A DNA stretch of 64,000 nt from Siphonodentalium dalli (GCA_032622095.1 CP136066.1:108897319-108961318); one strand, 5' to 3'. Shown: positions 31,083 through 43,357, counted from the stretch's first letter. Numbers and translations: made by a program. The notes: a model not told the origin generated them from the letters alone.

Positions 31083-31616
31083 TTTTGCAAACTTTGATCT
31101 TACTTTTCCAATAAAAAGCTCACCTCTGCGAAACACTAATTATCTACACAGATGTGCTTTCAAATGTGCCAAAGCGGATGGCGATGTGTTTGACAACCGG
31201 AAAATTCGTTTTAGTATCATAAACTCAAATTTACTCATCGCAGACGATTTTCCAGTAGCTAGATATGGCAATAATAGCCAGTTCTGGCTATAGTAGCCCC
31301 ATTTCAGGTTGACCCAGACCTGGTCAAGTCTGACTACTGAAGGTGGCACTATGTGGGTTGCCAAAACACATTAAAACTAGAATGCACTCACTGGAGCTGC
31401 CTATACTTGCGCCCATCACACATTTGGCATGTTGTGTGGTGTCTTGCCAACAACAGATTGAACCACGGGTGCTGGCCCCTCGTTTGAGAGATTGATAACA
31501 AAAATCTAGATATCAAATCTCTGTTCATCCATCGCTGAAATAGTTGTGTGTACGGACATAATATCTCTGTTATCTCAATTTGATCTACACTAGTTACACT
31601 AATGATAGTCTTAGTA

Positions 31617-33774
31617 AGGCCTAAACAAAAAATACCTTTGTTTCCCCTAACGGAGCTGAAAAATATAGGTGCGGGCGGGCGGGATTTTTTTTTTAAATCT
31701 CCCAAAAGTTCTCACTATGCCATGTACATATACATGTCAGGTGTGATTTGAATGCTGGGAGATCATATTATGATATTGGAAGGAGATCAACAAGACACAA
31801 CTTCACAAGGCATAAAATAGAATAGCATAGTATTAATTTATTTGTATTTAAAATCACAAAGTACAATGAAAAGTAAATATTCAATACCAATTCAATCAAA
31901 AATATCCTATACCAACATATGCTACCATTTTCACTTTAAAAGTGTTTAAAATATTATTTGAGATCACAATCGGCCGATTCAGGTGCCGATTCCGATTATT
32001 GTAATAATTATACCAGAATATTTATATGTGTTAACTTATATAATACTTAGAATTAGAAGCAAGCAACAACCGTAGTAATATGCCAGTACACACTACACAG
32101 TATACATAAGTATACGTTTGGGTAAGTATATACATGTAGGTAGGTATGGGCGGACTTGTGATCGAATACAGGCACATGTCCTGCAGAGGGTGTGGTACCG
32201 GGCCTCGGTGTATTTATTGTAATGTATTGTATCGACGAATCGACGATGCAATGCATTAACTTACCCATGTAATCTAAGCTATTCCACAACAAATAGTTTG
32301 AAAGTTTGATGTAGCCACGTGCATGACGACATATCCACGGCCCGTTTTTGATAACAATTCATCAAACGGCATTTTTCTTTGATCCCAATTCAAAGACATC
32401 ACATCAAAGGAAATGACCCGACTGAACTAGTTGCAAGTTACACCATGTTCATGTCAATTTCGCAGACACGATTTGATTGTCGATTTCGGCATGGTCATCA
32501 AAATAATCATTGGTGGTGACCTATACGTGACGTCACACGAGGCTGACTGGATGGAATGACATTGTCTTCGACTATTTAAAGTTAATCATTAATGGAAAGT
32601 TGTGTTGGGTGAAAGACTTTGAAAATATTAATTAGATAGTAAAATTAATAAATAAATTTCTTTAATTCTTTTTAATATCTGACTATTAATGCTTTTACAG
32701 TTTTTATTCCTGCGTCCTGACAACTGATATATACACATGTTATAATATGCTCAATTTAATTGAACAAACAGTGAAGTCAGCTAAATGTCACGTGACATGC
32801 ACTTTTTCGGTTTCTACAGTTTATACCTGTTTTACGCTGTGTGTACTATATAGATAGATTTGTTGTGCTGCGTATGCATACATTTTGATTTTTTATAGTC
32901 TGACACACATAAATCAAAATGTCTACACGTTGACGAACAATAAAGTTACGTATCGGCGTACATGAGTCCCATGATATGTAATGTGTGTTCATCATCATAT
33001 AATTTATGATTACGCGCCATCACGGCGTCATCATCGCAGCCTGGCTCTAACCCAAAGTGTCGCGTTCTTCCCGGCGATCCCCACTGTAATATATTGTTCA
33101 AACATAGACCCAGGTACGGCCGGTGTATTGATGATGATGATGATCATGTTGATGATGATAATAATGATGATGATTACACAAACAAAGGACCCCGAATTCG
33201 ACGGCCAAATGTCACATTATGTAAATACACTGTAAATATGTTATATGACTCTATATTTCGTGCATAATAGCACGATTGAGTTATAAATAAAGCATACCAA
33301 CTTAAGAGGAGATGGCTGTATATCAAGTTTGTGTTTGGTAAATCACTTTCCCCATGGTCATTTATTCAACAAAACATCGTCATATTTAAAACAATTTATT
33401 GAAGAAAAACAACCACCTGATTTCTATTTAGACAATCGGACATGCCGATGTTGAAACCAGAGTACCGATTGTCATCCGATGGGCCACAATCGGCCGATTC
33501 CGATTGTCGTTCCCGATTATCGGCTCATCACTAGAAGATTTAAATGAAAACGTCAAAACAATGTATTTTTTATTTTCCGTGGGCGCCACCATTTTACGAA
33601 ATGCGTCCGGACGTCGAGTCATTAGAAACGGGGCCTATTATAAAGCGACGAACTGAGACAAACAGCGTCGGCAGCTATTTTATTTTATTTTCGAAAAAAA
33701 AAATATTTTGGTGCGGGAGCTTTTAATAGGTGCGGGCGGGTTAGGGGAAACGAAGTTATTTTTTTTTTAGGCCT
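31617..33774. mobile_element. 2.2-kb inverted-repeat element
   Basis: Ends AGGCCTAAACAAAAAATACC ... GTTTCCCCTAAC (31617-31651) and the complement at 33740-33774; both are followed inward by a GGTGCGGGCGGG patch. Within it, hAT-like words (CAATCGGCCGATTC at 31967 and 33487, ATTATCGGCTCATCACTAG at 33515-33533) suggest a second decayed insertion, and a (GAT)n run lies at 33128-33174. Confidence 0.65.
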
Positions 33775-35232
33775 AATACGTACGAGTTGTTTGACATATT
33801 AATATAACAATATAGACATCGTTCATATGAAGGGTGTGAAGACGATTGGTTGCTGACGATGCTATATTATATGCCAATTGGGTTAACTTACTAGTTTGAC
33901 TAGAATGATATCAAGTGTGTATGCCAGTGGCAAAAACCATCAAAATAAATTACAAAATACCGACACAATTAAATAAAGGAAACGGGATCATTGGTTAGTC
34001 TTTGATTAACAATGTGTCAATGTGAACATGCCCTTAGCGACTGATCTACAGACTTCGGGAACATATCAAAATGTCTATTGCGTTTGAGAATGAGAAAGCT
34101 TGTTTTCCCAGTTAATTAACAAGGCATTTTAATAATCCATGTTTCCACATTCACATTTTCAGTGCAATTGTTTTTCAATTGAACCACGCGCCCGACTGTT
34201 TGACCGGACATTATTTATATGCACCAGGATCTTTCGAAAATGTTTTGAACTTTCCAGAAATATGTTCGCACCTCAGTCACTGCGAAAAAAAACAAAACAA
34301 TTCCGCACGCATCTTTTAGACTGATCTCAACTCATTTCCTCGAGTTTCAAGATATATAAAATAGGCTTCTAATGGGCATATACTGTTGCCGACGTTTGTT
34401 TTACATGTAGTATATATATTTATAATAATCAAACACGAAGTTGTTGGCAGATGGAATGGTTTAGCCTGTCCGTGTAATACGAGTCTCAGCTGTCTGGACA
34501 TCGACGCAATCATGTCTGGTGTTTTGCGCGCCCATGTAGCTTGTGACGTCCTGATGTGCGTCGTGACGTCATGATCGGTTTCCAGAAAGAAATAATTCAA
34601 TATTGTTCATTTATGAACGATTTATTACCAAAATAAAACCAGATAACAATGCAAATTAAGTATATAATAATATATGTGGATTTAAATTACAATTGATGCA
34701 ACCATTTCATATTAGCGCGTGTTGATTTTTTACAATATGTACTTCCGGTATGACGTAACATATTCACGGAAAGACAGACATCCGAGCCGAAAACATTACT
34801 TGCGTCCAGCATGGACTGGTGCAAGTAACGAGAGATCAAATTGGCTTCATGAGCCCGATTTGGCATCTTTGCCCAACCTGTTGTTCAGGCTGTTGAACAT
34901 AACGGTGTTTACGTTCAACTTGAACTAACTTGCAGGCAGCAGATACCTATTTCTGCCAATAACAATCAATCAAAATATACGAGTAAGATTGTTCGAGAAA
35001 GAACTAGATTTATCTTGAAGTTTAGTTAGAAATGGACATGGAGTTCAAATAAAGTTGGAAATGGGGAGTCGGGGCTTGAAACGAAAATAGGTGAACCGAA
35101 AAATTCGAAATCAATATTATATCCGCATATAAATAGCGATTCGAAATCACAGAAAACTCATATCAGCAATATATATTGTAATTTATGTTTCTCGATACAA
35201 AACACTAAACCAAATAATGATCTGTTCAATAC

Positions 35233-35272
35233 CTTTGAATAGGTAATCGTATTCGTCATCTTTGCTAGCCAT
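35233..35272 (-). CDS. RAB11: RAB11 coding exon 1 (start codon)
   Basis: This short initiator exon encodes MASKDDEYDYLFK plus the first base of the next codon (40 nt), followed by a GTATTG donor. The acidic DDEYDYLFK segment is the diagnostic Rab11 N-terminus directly before the first beta strand, and a tiny first coding exon ending at this codon is the known animal RAB11 arrangement. The ATG at 35270-35272 lies in CAAAATGGC. No in-frame upstream ATG close by competes. Joined to exons 2 and 3 it gives 78 uninterrupted residues. This exon sits about 30 kb from the next one, so an automated predictor could easily miss it. Confidence 0.96.
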
Positions 35273-35274
35273 TT

Positions 35275-35535
35275 TGCGGTCGCTTCCGGGAGAGACCAGC
35301 AACAAAGTTCAACCTTCTGTCCTCGAACGAAACAATTATGACAAGAAATACAACAAAATCCTGATAGTTGGATGTCACAACTTTGTATCTAGTATAATTA
35401 TGGGGTAAAATTTCATTTGATGGCCTGTGATTGAATGTTGATTTCTGAATTCTTCATGGAAAACTTCAATTTCCATTCCAAGATGGCGGAAATTAGACGC
35501 CCCTTGCTTTTGCGCATGCGTATGACATCATTTAG
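35275..35535. promoter_or_regulatory. RAB11 5' region / candidate bidirectional promoter
   Basis: Immediately upstream of the RAB11 ATG there is an ETS-type site CCGGAAG (minus strand, 35283-35289). About 210 bp upstream are a YY1-type AAGATGGCGG (plus strand, 35480-35489) and an NRF1-type palindrome TGCGCATGCGTA (35511-35522), followed by TGACATCA. ETS, YY1 and NRF1 sites typify TATA-less housekeeping promoters. The YY1 site is oriented to the right and its ATG opens a 36-codon frame (35483 to the TAG near 35593), which suggests divergent transcription to the right. The transcription starts themselves cannot be seen. Confidence 0.55.
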
Positions 35536-35599
35536 AAAGGAAAATGCAGGTGCGACAATAAAATCTCAGGGCTGGGGGCGATCTCAGAAATAGTAGGTA

Positions 35600-36660
35600 T
35601 AATTATTAATTTGCTTTGTGGTAACGTGAGATGGAGTGAAGTTTTAACAAGAAATGGGTATTCATATGCCCAGACATGAATGTATTACCCTTATGTAAAA
35701 AAAAAAACAACACACCGGTATATCAGGGTATATAATTATGGTAAAACTTGAAAGCCCGGCAAAACATATAGATCTGTAGGACTAGGCCTATGTGATGTTC
35801 GACGGTTTTCTCAGATGGTAATCATTGAAAGTAGGATATATCATTTGAATCGGTTTGCAATTTAATAAGAACGACAACTGTTATCGAGTTTATTAACCTT
35901 GTTTTATTTTTATGAGAACTTTCTTTTGAAATCGTGACGGAATTACCGTGACGGAATTACGTGCAGTTTGGAAATTATATGGCGTTCATCTGTTAATATC
36001 ATATACTTAACAATTACATGTTAGCATCAGTTTCTGAAGGAAAACTTATATATTAAGTGAGAATGTGACTGGCCCCATATGTGGAAAATATTTCTGACCT
36101 CATCTTATCTGGGGAAAATAAAAAATGCAGTGGTATTATGATACTTTCATGTTGTTAGGATCAAAATATTGTCATATAGGCCTAAAGCACACACATTTTC
36201 ATAGTAATGTGATACATATATATGTGTACCTTATATTGGTTTCTGATCTATCTCCAACTGACCGTATCCTTTTAAGACTGGACAGTCTTCGTAATTAAAC
36301 CCATCATAAGTATTAGGGACCACTATGGAAATAAGAGGGATTTTTTGTCCTCCTTTAAGTGTTATCCCTGGTAGTGATATATTTAATTATAGAGGCTGGC
36401 CAGTATTAATAATACAATTTATTAATATTAAAATAAAATTAATAATAAAATTTATTAATATTAATACCAAAATCTCTTTTTGAATATATACGGTACATCA
36501 AAATAGTGAGTTTTTTTATCACTCACTTACAGATATATGTTAATGTCGACCGCAGTTCCATCCATAATTATTTAATATTGCTAATTCAATTTGTATACAT
36601 GTGTCAACTTTTGTATACAATTGTATAATATGTATCATTAGTATTCATTACCAATAAATA
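35600..36660. other. Intergenic stretch right of the RAB11 promoter, no gene seen
   Basis: AT-rich; contains TTTATTAATATTAA-type repeated words near 36415-36465 and a CCGTGACGGAATTAC direct repeat near 35934-35960. No exon recognised. Confidence 0.5.
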
Positions 36661-36677
36661 ATCTAATCTAATCTAAA
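36661..36677. repeat. (TCTAA)n short tandem repeat
   Basis: A few copies of CTAAT/TCTAA. A similar run on the opposite strand sense, (GATTA)n, occurs at 38796-38818. The left one may be the 3' tail of the minus-strand reverse transcriptase remnant. The right one may be the tail of a second, plus-strand insertion. Confidence 0.4.
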
Positions 36678-37217
36678 AAACAGTGGCTTTGGTGGGGCTA
36701 TATTATATATAATGTGCTTTCCGATCGACTGTATAGAACACGGTACCGCTGGTTTGAGCAGCGTATACAGGCTTATTATTAACGCCCCTCGGGTGTATAC
36801 TGTCGTACATATTTTAGAAAGCTGTGGTTCGCTGGGCGTTTTATAATTAGATAATGGGTTTTTCCGGTAAGTGACAATTTGCAGGTCCATATTTGCGGAG
36901 GTATATTTGCGGAGTTCCCGAATTCGCGGAGATCCCTAAAATGGTCGAAATATGTTGATTATAATGAGGGAACGGTGCGTATATGTCAATTGATACGTAT
37001 TTTAAATAAATAACGATACAATCATCATAATAGTGGTTTGTTCTATCAATCATATCATCATCATTATTACCATAATCATAATACGGAACAAGTCTTGTGA
37101 CTTTTCGTCCCAATAACATTATTTGCAATGTTTGTTTACAAATATATGTATCGTCATTCGATATTTACTTGTGAGTCACTTGAACATATTACTTGTCGTC
37201 GAACTCGTATTTTATAT

Positions 37218-37765
37218 AATAGAAGAATGAGTCTATGCATATTTTGAATTGATCGAGTGTTGGAGCCTCAACAGCGAAGTCTGGCAGCGAGTTCCAGCTA
37301 TATTTACCACCCTCTGCGTGAAGAAATATTTTCCTGTGGCCTTGTTAACAATGGGCATCTGTAGCTTTTTATCATGTCCTCTTGTTCTTCCTGGTGAATG
37401 TCTATAGATCTAATAGATCACATGCATTGCTATTGTAATGACCATTCAGTTTATATACCTCTATTAGATCTCCTTTAAATCTTCGATATTTTAAAGACAT
37501 CAGATTGAGTCTTATCATTCGGTCTCGGTAGCTTACAGTTTTGATTTGACGAACTAGTTTCGTTGCTTTTCTTTGTATTTCTCTAACACAATGCTATGAT
37601 ATTTGTGATGTGGGCTCCATGCATAGTTACAATACTCGATGATAGGTCTGACCATGCTTATGTAGAGCGATTAAGAAAGTGTCGATGTCCAAGTTCGTGA
37701 AAGTTCTATTGACTATGCGGATGATTTGAGAAGCTTTATTGTTTTAGGATAATATTGTAGGAAGG
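37218..37765 (-). pseudogene. Decayed CR1/L2-like non-LTR reverse transcriptase, C-terminal part
   Basis: On the minus strand, frame-shifted pieces match the last part of CR1-like reverse transcriptases in the expected order. They are: a QIIRIVNRTFTNLDIDTF-like helix, then MVRPIIEYCNYAWSPHH, then SYRDRMIRLNLMSLKYRRF followed by KGDLIEVYK, then GRTRGHDKKLQMPIVNK, then FFTQRVVNI, and after one frameshift WNSLPDFAVEAPTLDQFK. Several stops and shifts interrupt it, so it is dead. A TTAGA-type tandem tail at 36661-36676 (on the coding strand the 3' side) could be its 3' terminus. The N-terminal endonuclease and the catalytic YADD region were not found. Confidence 0.85.
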
Positions 37766-39217
37766 CTAATCTGGCCGTATAAAATTGAGCTATAGCGATT
37801 GAATATATCGCAGGACAACACATTTCGGGGTTTCATGGGGTGTGTATTCGCTGGATGTCTTATAGTTGCAGTATGTAACTATTATGACCGCGTTAATTGC
37901 TTTCGATGTTTAGGTATGAAGAATGGCTGGGCCATGCACTCTTGAAGATTTTATGGCGGGAACACAATGCCTCAGATTTTTGATCCGCATTTAGAAGCTT
38001 TCTAGTGTGGTGAATGAGAAACCTGCAGTCAGAGATGTGGCTAGAGGGGGGGGGGGGGGGGGGGTGTCTCACCCCAACTTTGGTCAAAATTTTCAACAGT
38101 TGGAAATTTCATACCTGCCAAAACTTTAGTTGGAAATACACATGCCGGCAGCGGTCAGACATAGCGTAGCGAGGGGACTGAACTCTGTTTTGCAGCTTGC
38201 ATAAAATATACGTGCCAGGGATTATAAATAAATTGATACTCCCTGACGGTGCTAAAGACAGTTCGTTCCTTTAATAACCAGTCGGTTTGGTTATTTCAGT
38301 AAATTACTATAGGATGCGGTTACCATGTATGACTTAATATAATTTTGCGCTGTTCAAAGCGAAATTAAATATTTGTGCTTTGAATTGCACTTTAGCATAA
38401 TTAATTGTAATTATTAGTAGGCCTCAATGTGAAGTTGGCCGTCCATACGACACAGTACTAGCGAAACACGTTTTTAAAACCTTGATAAAACTCACACTGA
38501 ATGGACTGGAGTCTTGAAATCGTTTCGTTTCATATTATTTCCCTTCCGTGCCTGACTGTTTTCAATAATCATTAATCGATAAAAACCAGGAAGTGCCATT
38601 TTCTCACCTGAGTGTTGTTTTTTTTTACAGGTGAATGTAATAAAAATTCACTGAAAGGTGACGACAGTGGTCAATCTCGCCTGTTAGGAAAAGCCTGTTA
38701 CTGCATAATGTATGTGCCGGTGTTTCAATATATGTTGTAAAACTTTATTTTCTAAATATCGCGCTTTTTCAATTTCAAATTAACTGTTGACAGAGATTAG
38801 ATTAGATTAGATTAGATTTTATTTTGATAGTTCAGGTTATACATGTGTACATGAATACATATTATGGATATGTTTACAAGTTGAATCAATATAATACACA
38901 ACAGTATATACATATTATAATTATAATAGTATATATTAAATATAAATATGTTATATGTTGGGTTCTGATGAGACAGTTAGAGTTCAGACTGTGTAAATAA
39001 TTGATATATACCGTAAGACTAAGAGGATTTATCAATTTTCTCAAGAATTAAATCATTTTATTTTATAGAGGTTGTCGTCAGAATATAAGGTAAATCATGT
39101 GGCAGAAAACTGTATAAAAATAGAAATACTCATGTGGGGTGCGTCGAAATACCAAGCAGTACCAAGCAGAACCAAGCAGAATCAAGCTGAAGAAAACTAA
39201 GGCGAAAAATGACACTT

Positions 39218-39963
39218 AACCCTTTGAACCCTGACGTCCTGAACGTTAAATGGCCCCAACCCGAGGCGCCTGACGTTATATAGTGTTTCCGACGACGTAA
39301 CTCATAATGCTCTTAACTGGGACGTATATACATGTATACATGCTCAACTAAACGGCAATATACTATGCTAACTGTTCTAGTTTGCGATGAAATATGTCAC
39401 ACAGTATTAATTTCAACGAGACAGTCGATTCCACGTCCAATATACATGTATATTATATTGCAGCTTCCTTTGGTCGCGCTATATATTTATCTTGAAATTC
39501 TTATCCTTTGCCTACAATAAAACGCATTTCTCTAAATGCACTTGTGTGCATGCGCAAAGAAACAGACCCCCGTTTCCAATTTGGCTGCTAAAGTCAGAGC
39601 TATGAACATGGATGTGACTCATTTGCGCAAAGTAGAATTCTAGTTAATTTGGGCTTTGATCGCGAAATTTCTACCGAAATACTTCCCCTTTTCTGGCGAT
39701 AAAAAAAAAACGATTTTCTTTCTCAAAATAGGCCTCTGCGCATGCGCGAAAAAACAGAACCTCTGTCACCAGGTTGTCTATCAAAGTCACATGGGTAAAC
39801 ATGTGACGCGTGTGTGCAAAGTAGAAGTAAACCTCTAGTTGATAGGTGCGTTTGTTGAGCTGTAATTTCGTGTCAAATACCGTCTGATTTCCGGACCGGT
39901 ATTCCGGTCTCCCGGGATATAGGAATATAAGGATTGGACCGGTATTCCGGTCTCTCGGGTTCA
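39218..39963. mobile_element. Nested insertion inside the left terminal repeat of the 39.1-42.0 kb element
   Basis: The right terminal repeat reads ...CACTTAAAGCATG... without a break, while the left copy reads CACTTAA, then 745 extra bases, then AAAGCATG. The extra piece begins CCCTTTGAACCC and ends GGGTTC, so it has inverted ends and sits at a TTAA-like target. It has internal direct duplications: GCATGCGC...AAAGTAGAA blocks near 39545-39640 and 39735-39840, and GGACCGGTATTCCGGTCTC twice near 39893-39958. Confidence 0.75.
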
Positions 39964-40189
39964 AAGCATGTTTTGTGGTGTATAATGAAGAAATAAACCA
40001 CAATAATGCAACATGGCGTGATTTTATTTGAGTTTTGATGACATAGCGAGCGTAAAACTAGAAAACAGTGCGGCGATCGCGAAAACTTCAGCTTGGTATT
40101 TCGTCATTTACAGGTACTGCTTGGTTCATCAGCGATAGGCGGTTTTTGACCGGTGGAAATATTTTCACAGCATACCCACCGGCAAGGCC

Positions 40190-40310
40190 TCCCATACCTT
40201 TAAAATATGGGCAGTCTATCAAATAGTGGAGTTCATCAGCAATATATAGTGTCATTATGGCATAATGAGCAATTACGGTGATTTCTGGGGATATTATTCC
40301 ATATTCCATA
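40190..40310 (-). pseudogene. Possible retrotransposon C-terminal zinc-knuckle scrap
   Basis: On the minus strand the frame reads ...LYIADELHYLIDCPYFKG. A DE-x-HYL-x-x-CP-x-F pattern is typical of the cysteine/histidine tail after the RNase H-like or thumb region of some non-LTR retrotransposon polyproteins. The piece is only about 35 codons long and runs into transposon terminal-repeat sequence, so it is at most a fragment. Chance resemblance is possible. Confidence 0.3.
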
Positions 40311-41451
40311 CCTCCCCTGGTAATGCATTATTTCGAGTTCTAAATCAGACAAGATCAGTTACAGATTTGTAATTTTGGCCACTGTTGTTGTTGGTTTCTA
40401 TAGTCTCCGAGTCGGAGAATAAGGTAACACTTTTTCCATTATTTGAAAGTCTGTTGAGTACGAAGTAGTGTTACGGATGGCAAATTTACCGGAATGCAAA
40501 AATACAAATTGTCGTTGTCGAGTAATTTTTGTACAGTTTTCAACCAAATGAATCAAATTAAAGTTATATTATATGCATACTAGTCCCATATTCTCATTTA
40601 AGTTATTGTATCGTCACTAGTCAGTGAGTAGCTTGAGTTTTCTCCCCATATCATCATAATGTTTAAACGATCGTGCACGTGTGCGATCGGTTTAACAATC
40701 CAGTATCCCTCAATTACTTTATTTGATTACTTCGTGTACACGGAAATTCGTAATTTAGTCGACGCCATTTTATGGCTCCAGTCATAAATTCAATTTATAT
40801 CAAATTATTAACTTTTAAATTATTAAATTTTAAGATAGCCTATTAACCTGAGCGTTTACAGAATACATCTACGACTCAAATTACTTATGTTTCTATATAT
40901 TATCGATATTAGATCGTTGTTATCACCGGAAATTTAATGAAAATGGCGTACAGTACCCCTTTAAGTAACTTTCAAATTTTGGTTTGATTTTTATATGGCA
41001 TATAATGAGTGGGAGTTAAGCGACTTTGCACTTTGCGACTTTTTTTTATTATCGCCTTATAATGGTAGAAATAAAGATCGTTTCATATTACCATTTAATT
41101 TTGTATTTGATTTGGAAAACTGATTAAATTTACAAACAGCGTTTCTTATTTCATTTGAAAACAAATGCCTGATATGGCAGAATAAAGAGAGTTTCGTATC
41201 ATTGAGTAAAATTGGGCATTCCTCGGCACAAATACCACATGATATAATATTGACGTTGAAGACATATTGTAATTTACTCAGATCAATGATCAGAATGGCG
41301 AAATATTTGTTTGTTTATATGGGGGGTTGGGATTAAACCCGTAAGATTTGGAAGGGGCGGAACCCCTTCCCTACAACCCACTTTTGAATTTATTTAAAAT
41401 ATGTTATGAGATGAACAATAACATGAAATGGTGATCCTGGATAAAAATGAT

Positions 41452-41775
41452 CTAACTTTTATTTTTGACTTCAATGGTTTCTTTTCTCTTTTTTTTTCGT
41501 TGAGGTGGTTCTTCTTCTTTTGTTATTGTTGTTGTTGGAGGTGATGACATCGCTCTAGCCGCCTCATATCTGGACTTATCTTCTTGGCATGCTGCTATGG
41601 TCTCGTGTGCCATTCTGACTATTTCTGCCATCGCGGCCTCTGAGTAGGCTGTGAAATCTTGCTTGAGTATCACTGTCAAAACATCCCTGACATCTTTTTG
41701 GTATAAGCCAGAGTTCTCCGCGATCGCACATCGATACTTAATCGGTAACAAAGGCTCTACCGCGCAGTGCCATAA
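41452..41775 (-). CDS. Unidentified open frame inside the 39.1-42.0 kb element
   Basis: The frame is open from a stop at 41776-41778 to the stop at 41452 (about 107 codons) and has no ATG at its beginning; the first usable near-cognate start would be TTG at 41751. The protein has a helical N-terminal half (AIAENSGLYQKDVRDVLTVI), a middle with EIVRMAHETIAACQEDKSRY, and a lysine-rich tail with PPQRKKKRKE that could be a nuclear localisation signal. Composition looks coding, unlike nearby shadow frames. The first half faintly recalls the helix pair of HU-like DNA-binding proteins, but the rest does not continue that fold. It could be an exon of a transposon protein, with its start upstream or lost. 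Function unknown. Confidence 0.4.
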   Translation of the reverse strand, partial: LWHCAVEPLLPIKYRCAIAENSGLYQKDVRDVLTVILKQDFTAYSEAAMAEIVRMAHETIAACQEDKSRYEAARAMSSPPTTTITKEEEPPQRKKKRKETIEVKNKS

Positions 41776-42441
41776 TTATGTTCACGAAAATTAATTATCA
41801 CCTATCGCTGACGAACTAAGCAGTACCTGTAAATGACGAAATACCAAGCTGAAGTTTTCGCGATGGCCACACTGTTTTCTAGTCATCAAAACTAAAATAA
41901 AATCACGTCATGTTGCATTATTATGGTTTATTTCTTCATTATACACCACAAAACATGCTTTAAGTGTAATTTCCGCCTTAGCTTTCTTCAGCTTGGTTCC
42001 GCGTGGTTCTGCTTGGTACTGCTTGGTATTTCGACGTTCCGCTCATGTGACCTGAGACCATCAGGGATAACGCAAAAAGTTCTCTAAACGAGAACTTAAT
42101 TCCATTGCGGTCCCTGGTGGCTTTCGGCACATGGGCAGTGAGTGAAGTTCGAAACTTCGGAGCACAATGTATAAAAGTATTTAAAATATATAAATTAAAT
42201 AAAAGCCATTTCAGAACGACACTTATATGGAGAGGGAAAAGCTAATAAAATAAGTCAATACGCAAGTAATGTAACTTCAACAGCCCTTCGCCACTTGCAT
42301 ACACGCACCACTGCCATGTATGGCCGGCTTTGGACTGGTCTGTCCATGACCGAAAGATGGAAACCCGAAATACAGGCAGCAGTAACGATATATGCAACTG
42401 GCCAAATACTGTCATCGTATGGGAGGCCAAATTCACATTTA

Positions 42442-42627
42442 ATAATTAATTGTGCTTAAGCGCAATCAATTGCGCTTAAGCGCAATCAATTGCGCTTAAG
42501 CGCAATTAATTACGCTTAAGCGCAAATAATTACGCTTAAGCACAATCAATTGCGCTTAAGCGCAATCATTGCGCTTAAGCGCAATTAATTGCACTTAAGC
42601 GTAATTATTTGCGCTTAAGCGCAATTC
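42442..42627. repeat. Left array of nine CTTAAG-centred 16-bp palindromes
   Basis: Nine copies of a near-perfect palindrome TTGCGCTTAAGCGCAA, spaced about 20 bp apart and joined by AT-rich linkers (TCAATT, TTAATT, ATAATT). Some arms carry a single change (GTG or ACG for GCG), often in only one arm. The array can fold into a row of hairpins. Confidence 0.9.
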
Positions 42628-43147
42628 ATGGTTATATGTAACAAAACACCCCTGGTGAATAAATAGGTTTCTCCATAACTTAGCATTAACTCCTATTGAC
42701 ATGTCACCTCTTGGTTTCATTGGTTTGATTGGGTAGGGAGCTAGCCCAACTTCTTTATCAAAATGGCTGACTCGCAATAGTATCACCTTCTGTTTTAGTT
42801 GGAGCGACTCGTGATAGCATTATATTATCTTCGGTATATATTAGTCGGGGCTACTTGCAATAGCATTACTTTCTGTATTAGTCGGGGCGACATTGATTTT
42901 CTTAAATTTTCGAGTATACAGGAACACCATATGAGGGAAGCAAGCCCTCGGTGACACCACATTCACACTATATGATCATGGAAATACTATAGATTTTTGC
43001 AAGAGATGCTGATTTAATAAGAAAAACTAGAGCTCCAGGACTGAGACACCAAAGCTCCAGTGATTACACACCATTTTTTGGACAGGGATGCTGATAATAT
43101 GAAAATAGGGTTTTTTCCCCCTGATTTAAGTCAATAAGTAAACCATA

Positions 43148-43357
43148 CAGTAATGCTCTAATTAATCGACTCCTTAACCACAGCAGAATTATGGATAACT
43201 TTTCAGGATATAGTCAGAAATATGGCTTGTTGCCATTCATTGGAAAGCTCTCGAGAGCTTTTCGATGAATGGCAACAAGCCATATTTCCGACTAAATCCT
43301 GAAACGTTACCCATAATTCTGCTGTGGTTAAGAAGTCGATTAATTAGAGCATTACTG
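43148..43357. mobile_element. CAGTAATGC-type foldback MITE (Tc1/mariner-pogo-like), TA target
   Basis: A 210-bp near-perfect palindrome beginning CAGTAATGCTCTAATTAATC and ending in its complement, flanked by TA on both sides. The same family occurs at 9034-9196, 48984-49634, 53820-54014, 61094-61187 and from 63833 to the window end. TA targets and CAGT ends are typical of Tc1/mariner and pogo relatives. It is nested inside the palindrome-array element. Confidence 0.85.

Larger units (their letters stand above)
39137..42041. mobile_element. Inverted-repeat element with 8-bp target duplication CTCATGTG
   Basis: The identical 8-mer CTCATGTG flanks the element at 39129-39136 and 42042-42049. Termini are inverted: CGTCGAAATACCAAGCAG near 39141 and its complement near 42036. 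The right terminal repeat is continuous, about 240 bp (41801-42041). The left one is split into two blocks, 39137-39219 and 39964-40139, by a nested insertion. The 8-bp duplication suggests a hAT-class integration, but no transposase is recognised. The interior carries a 99+ codon open frame on the minus strand (41452-41775) and a short reverse-transcriptase-like scrap near 40.2 kb. Iterated CCAAGCAG words sit inside the terminal repeat. Confidence 0.8.

Noticed and set aside
32981-33235. 84-codon frame with poly-methionine
   Set aside because: It translates the (GAT)n microsatellite.
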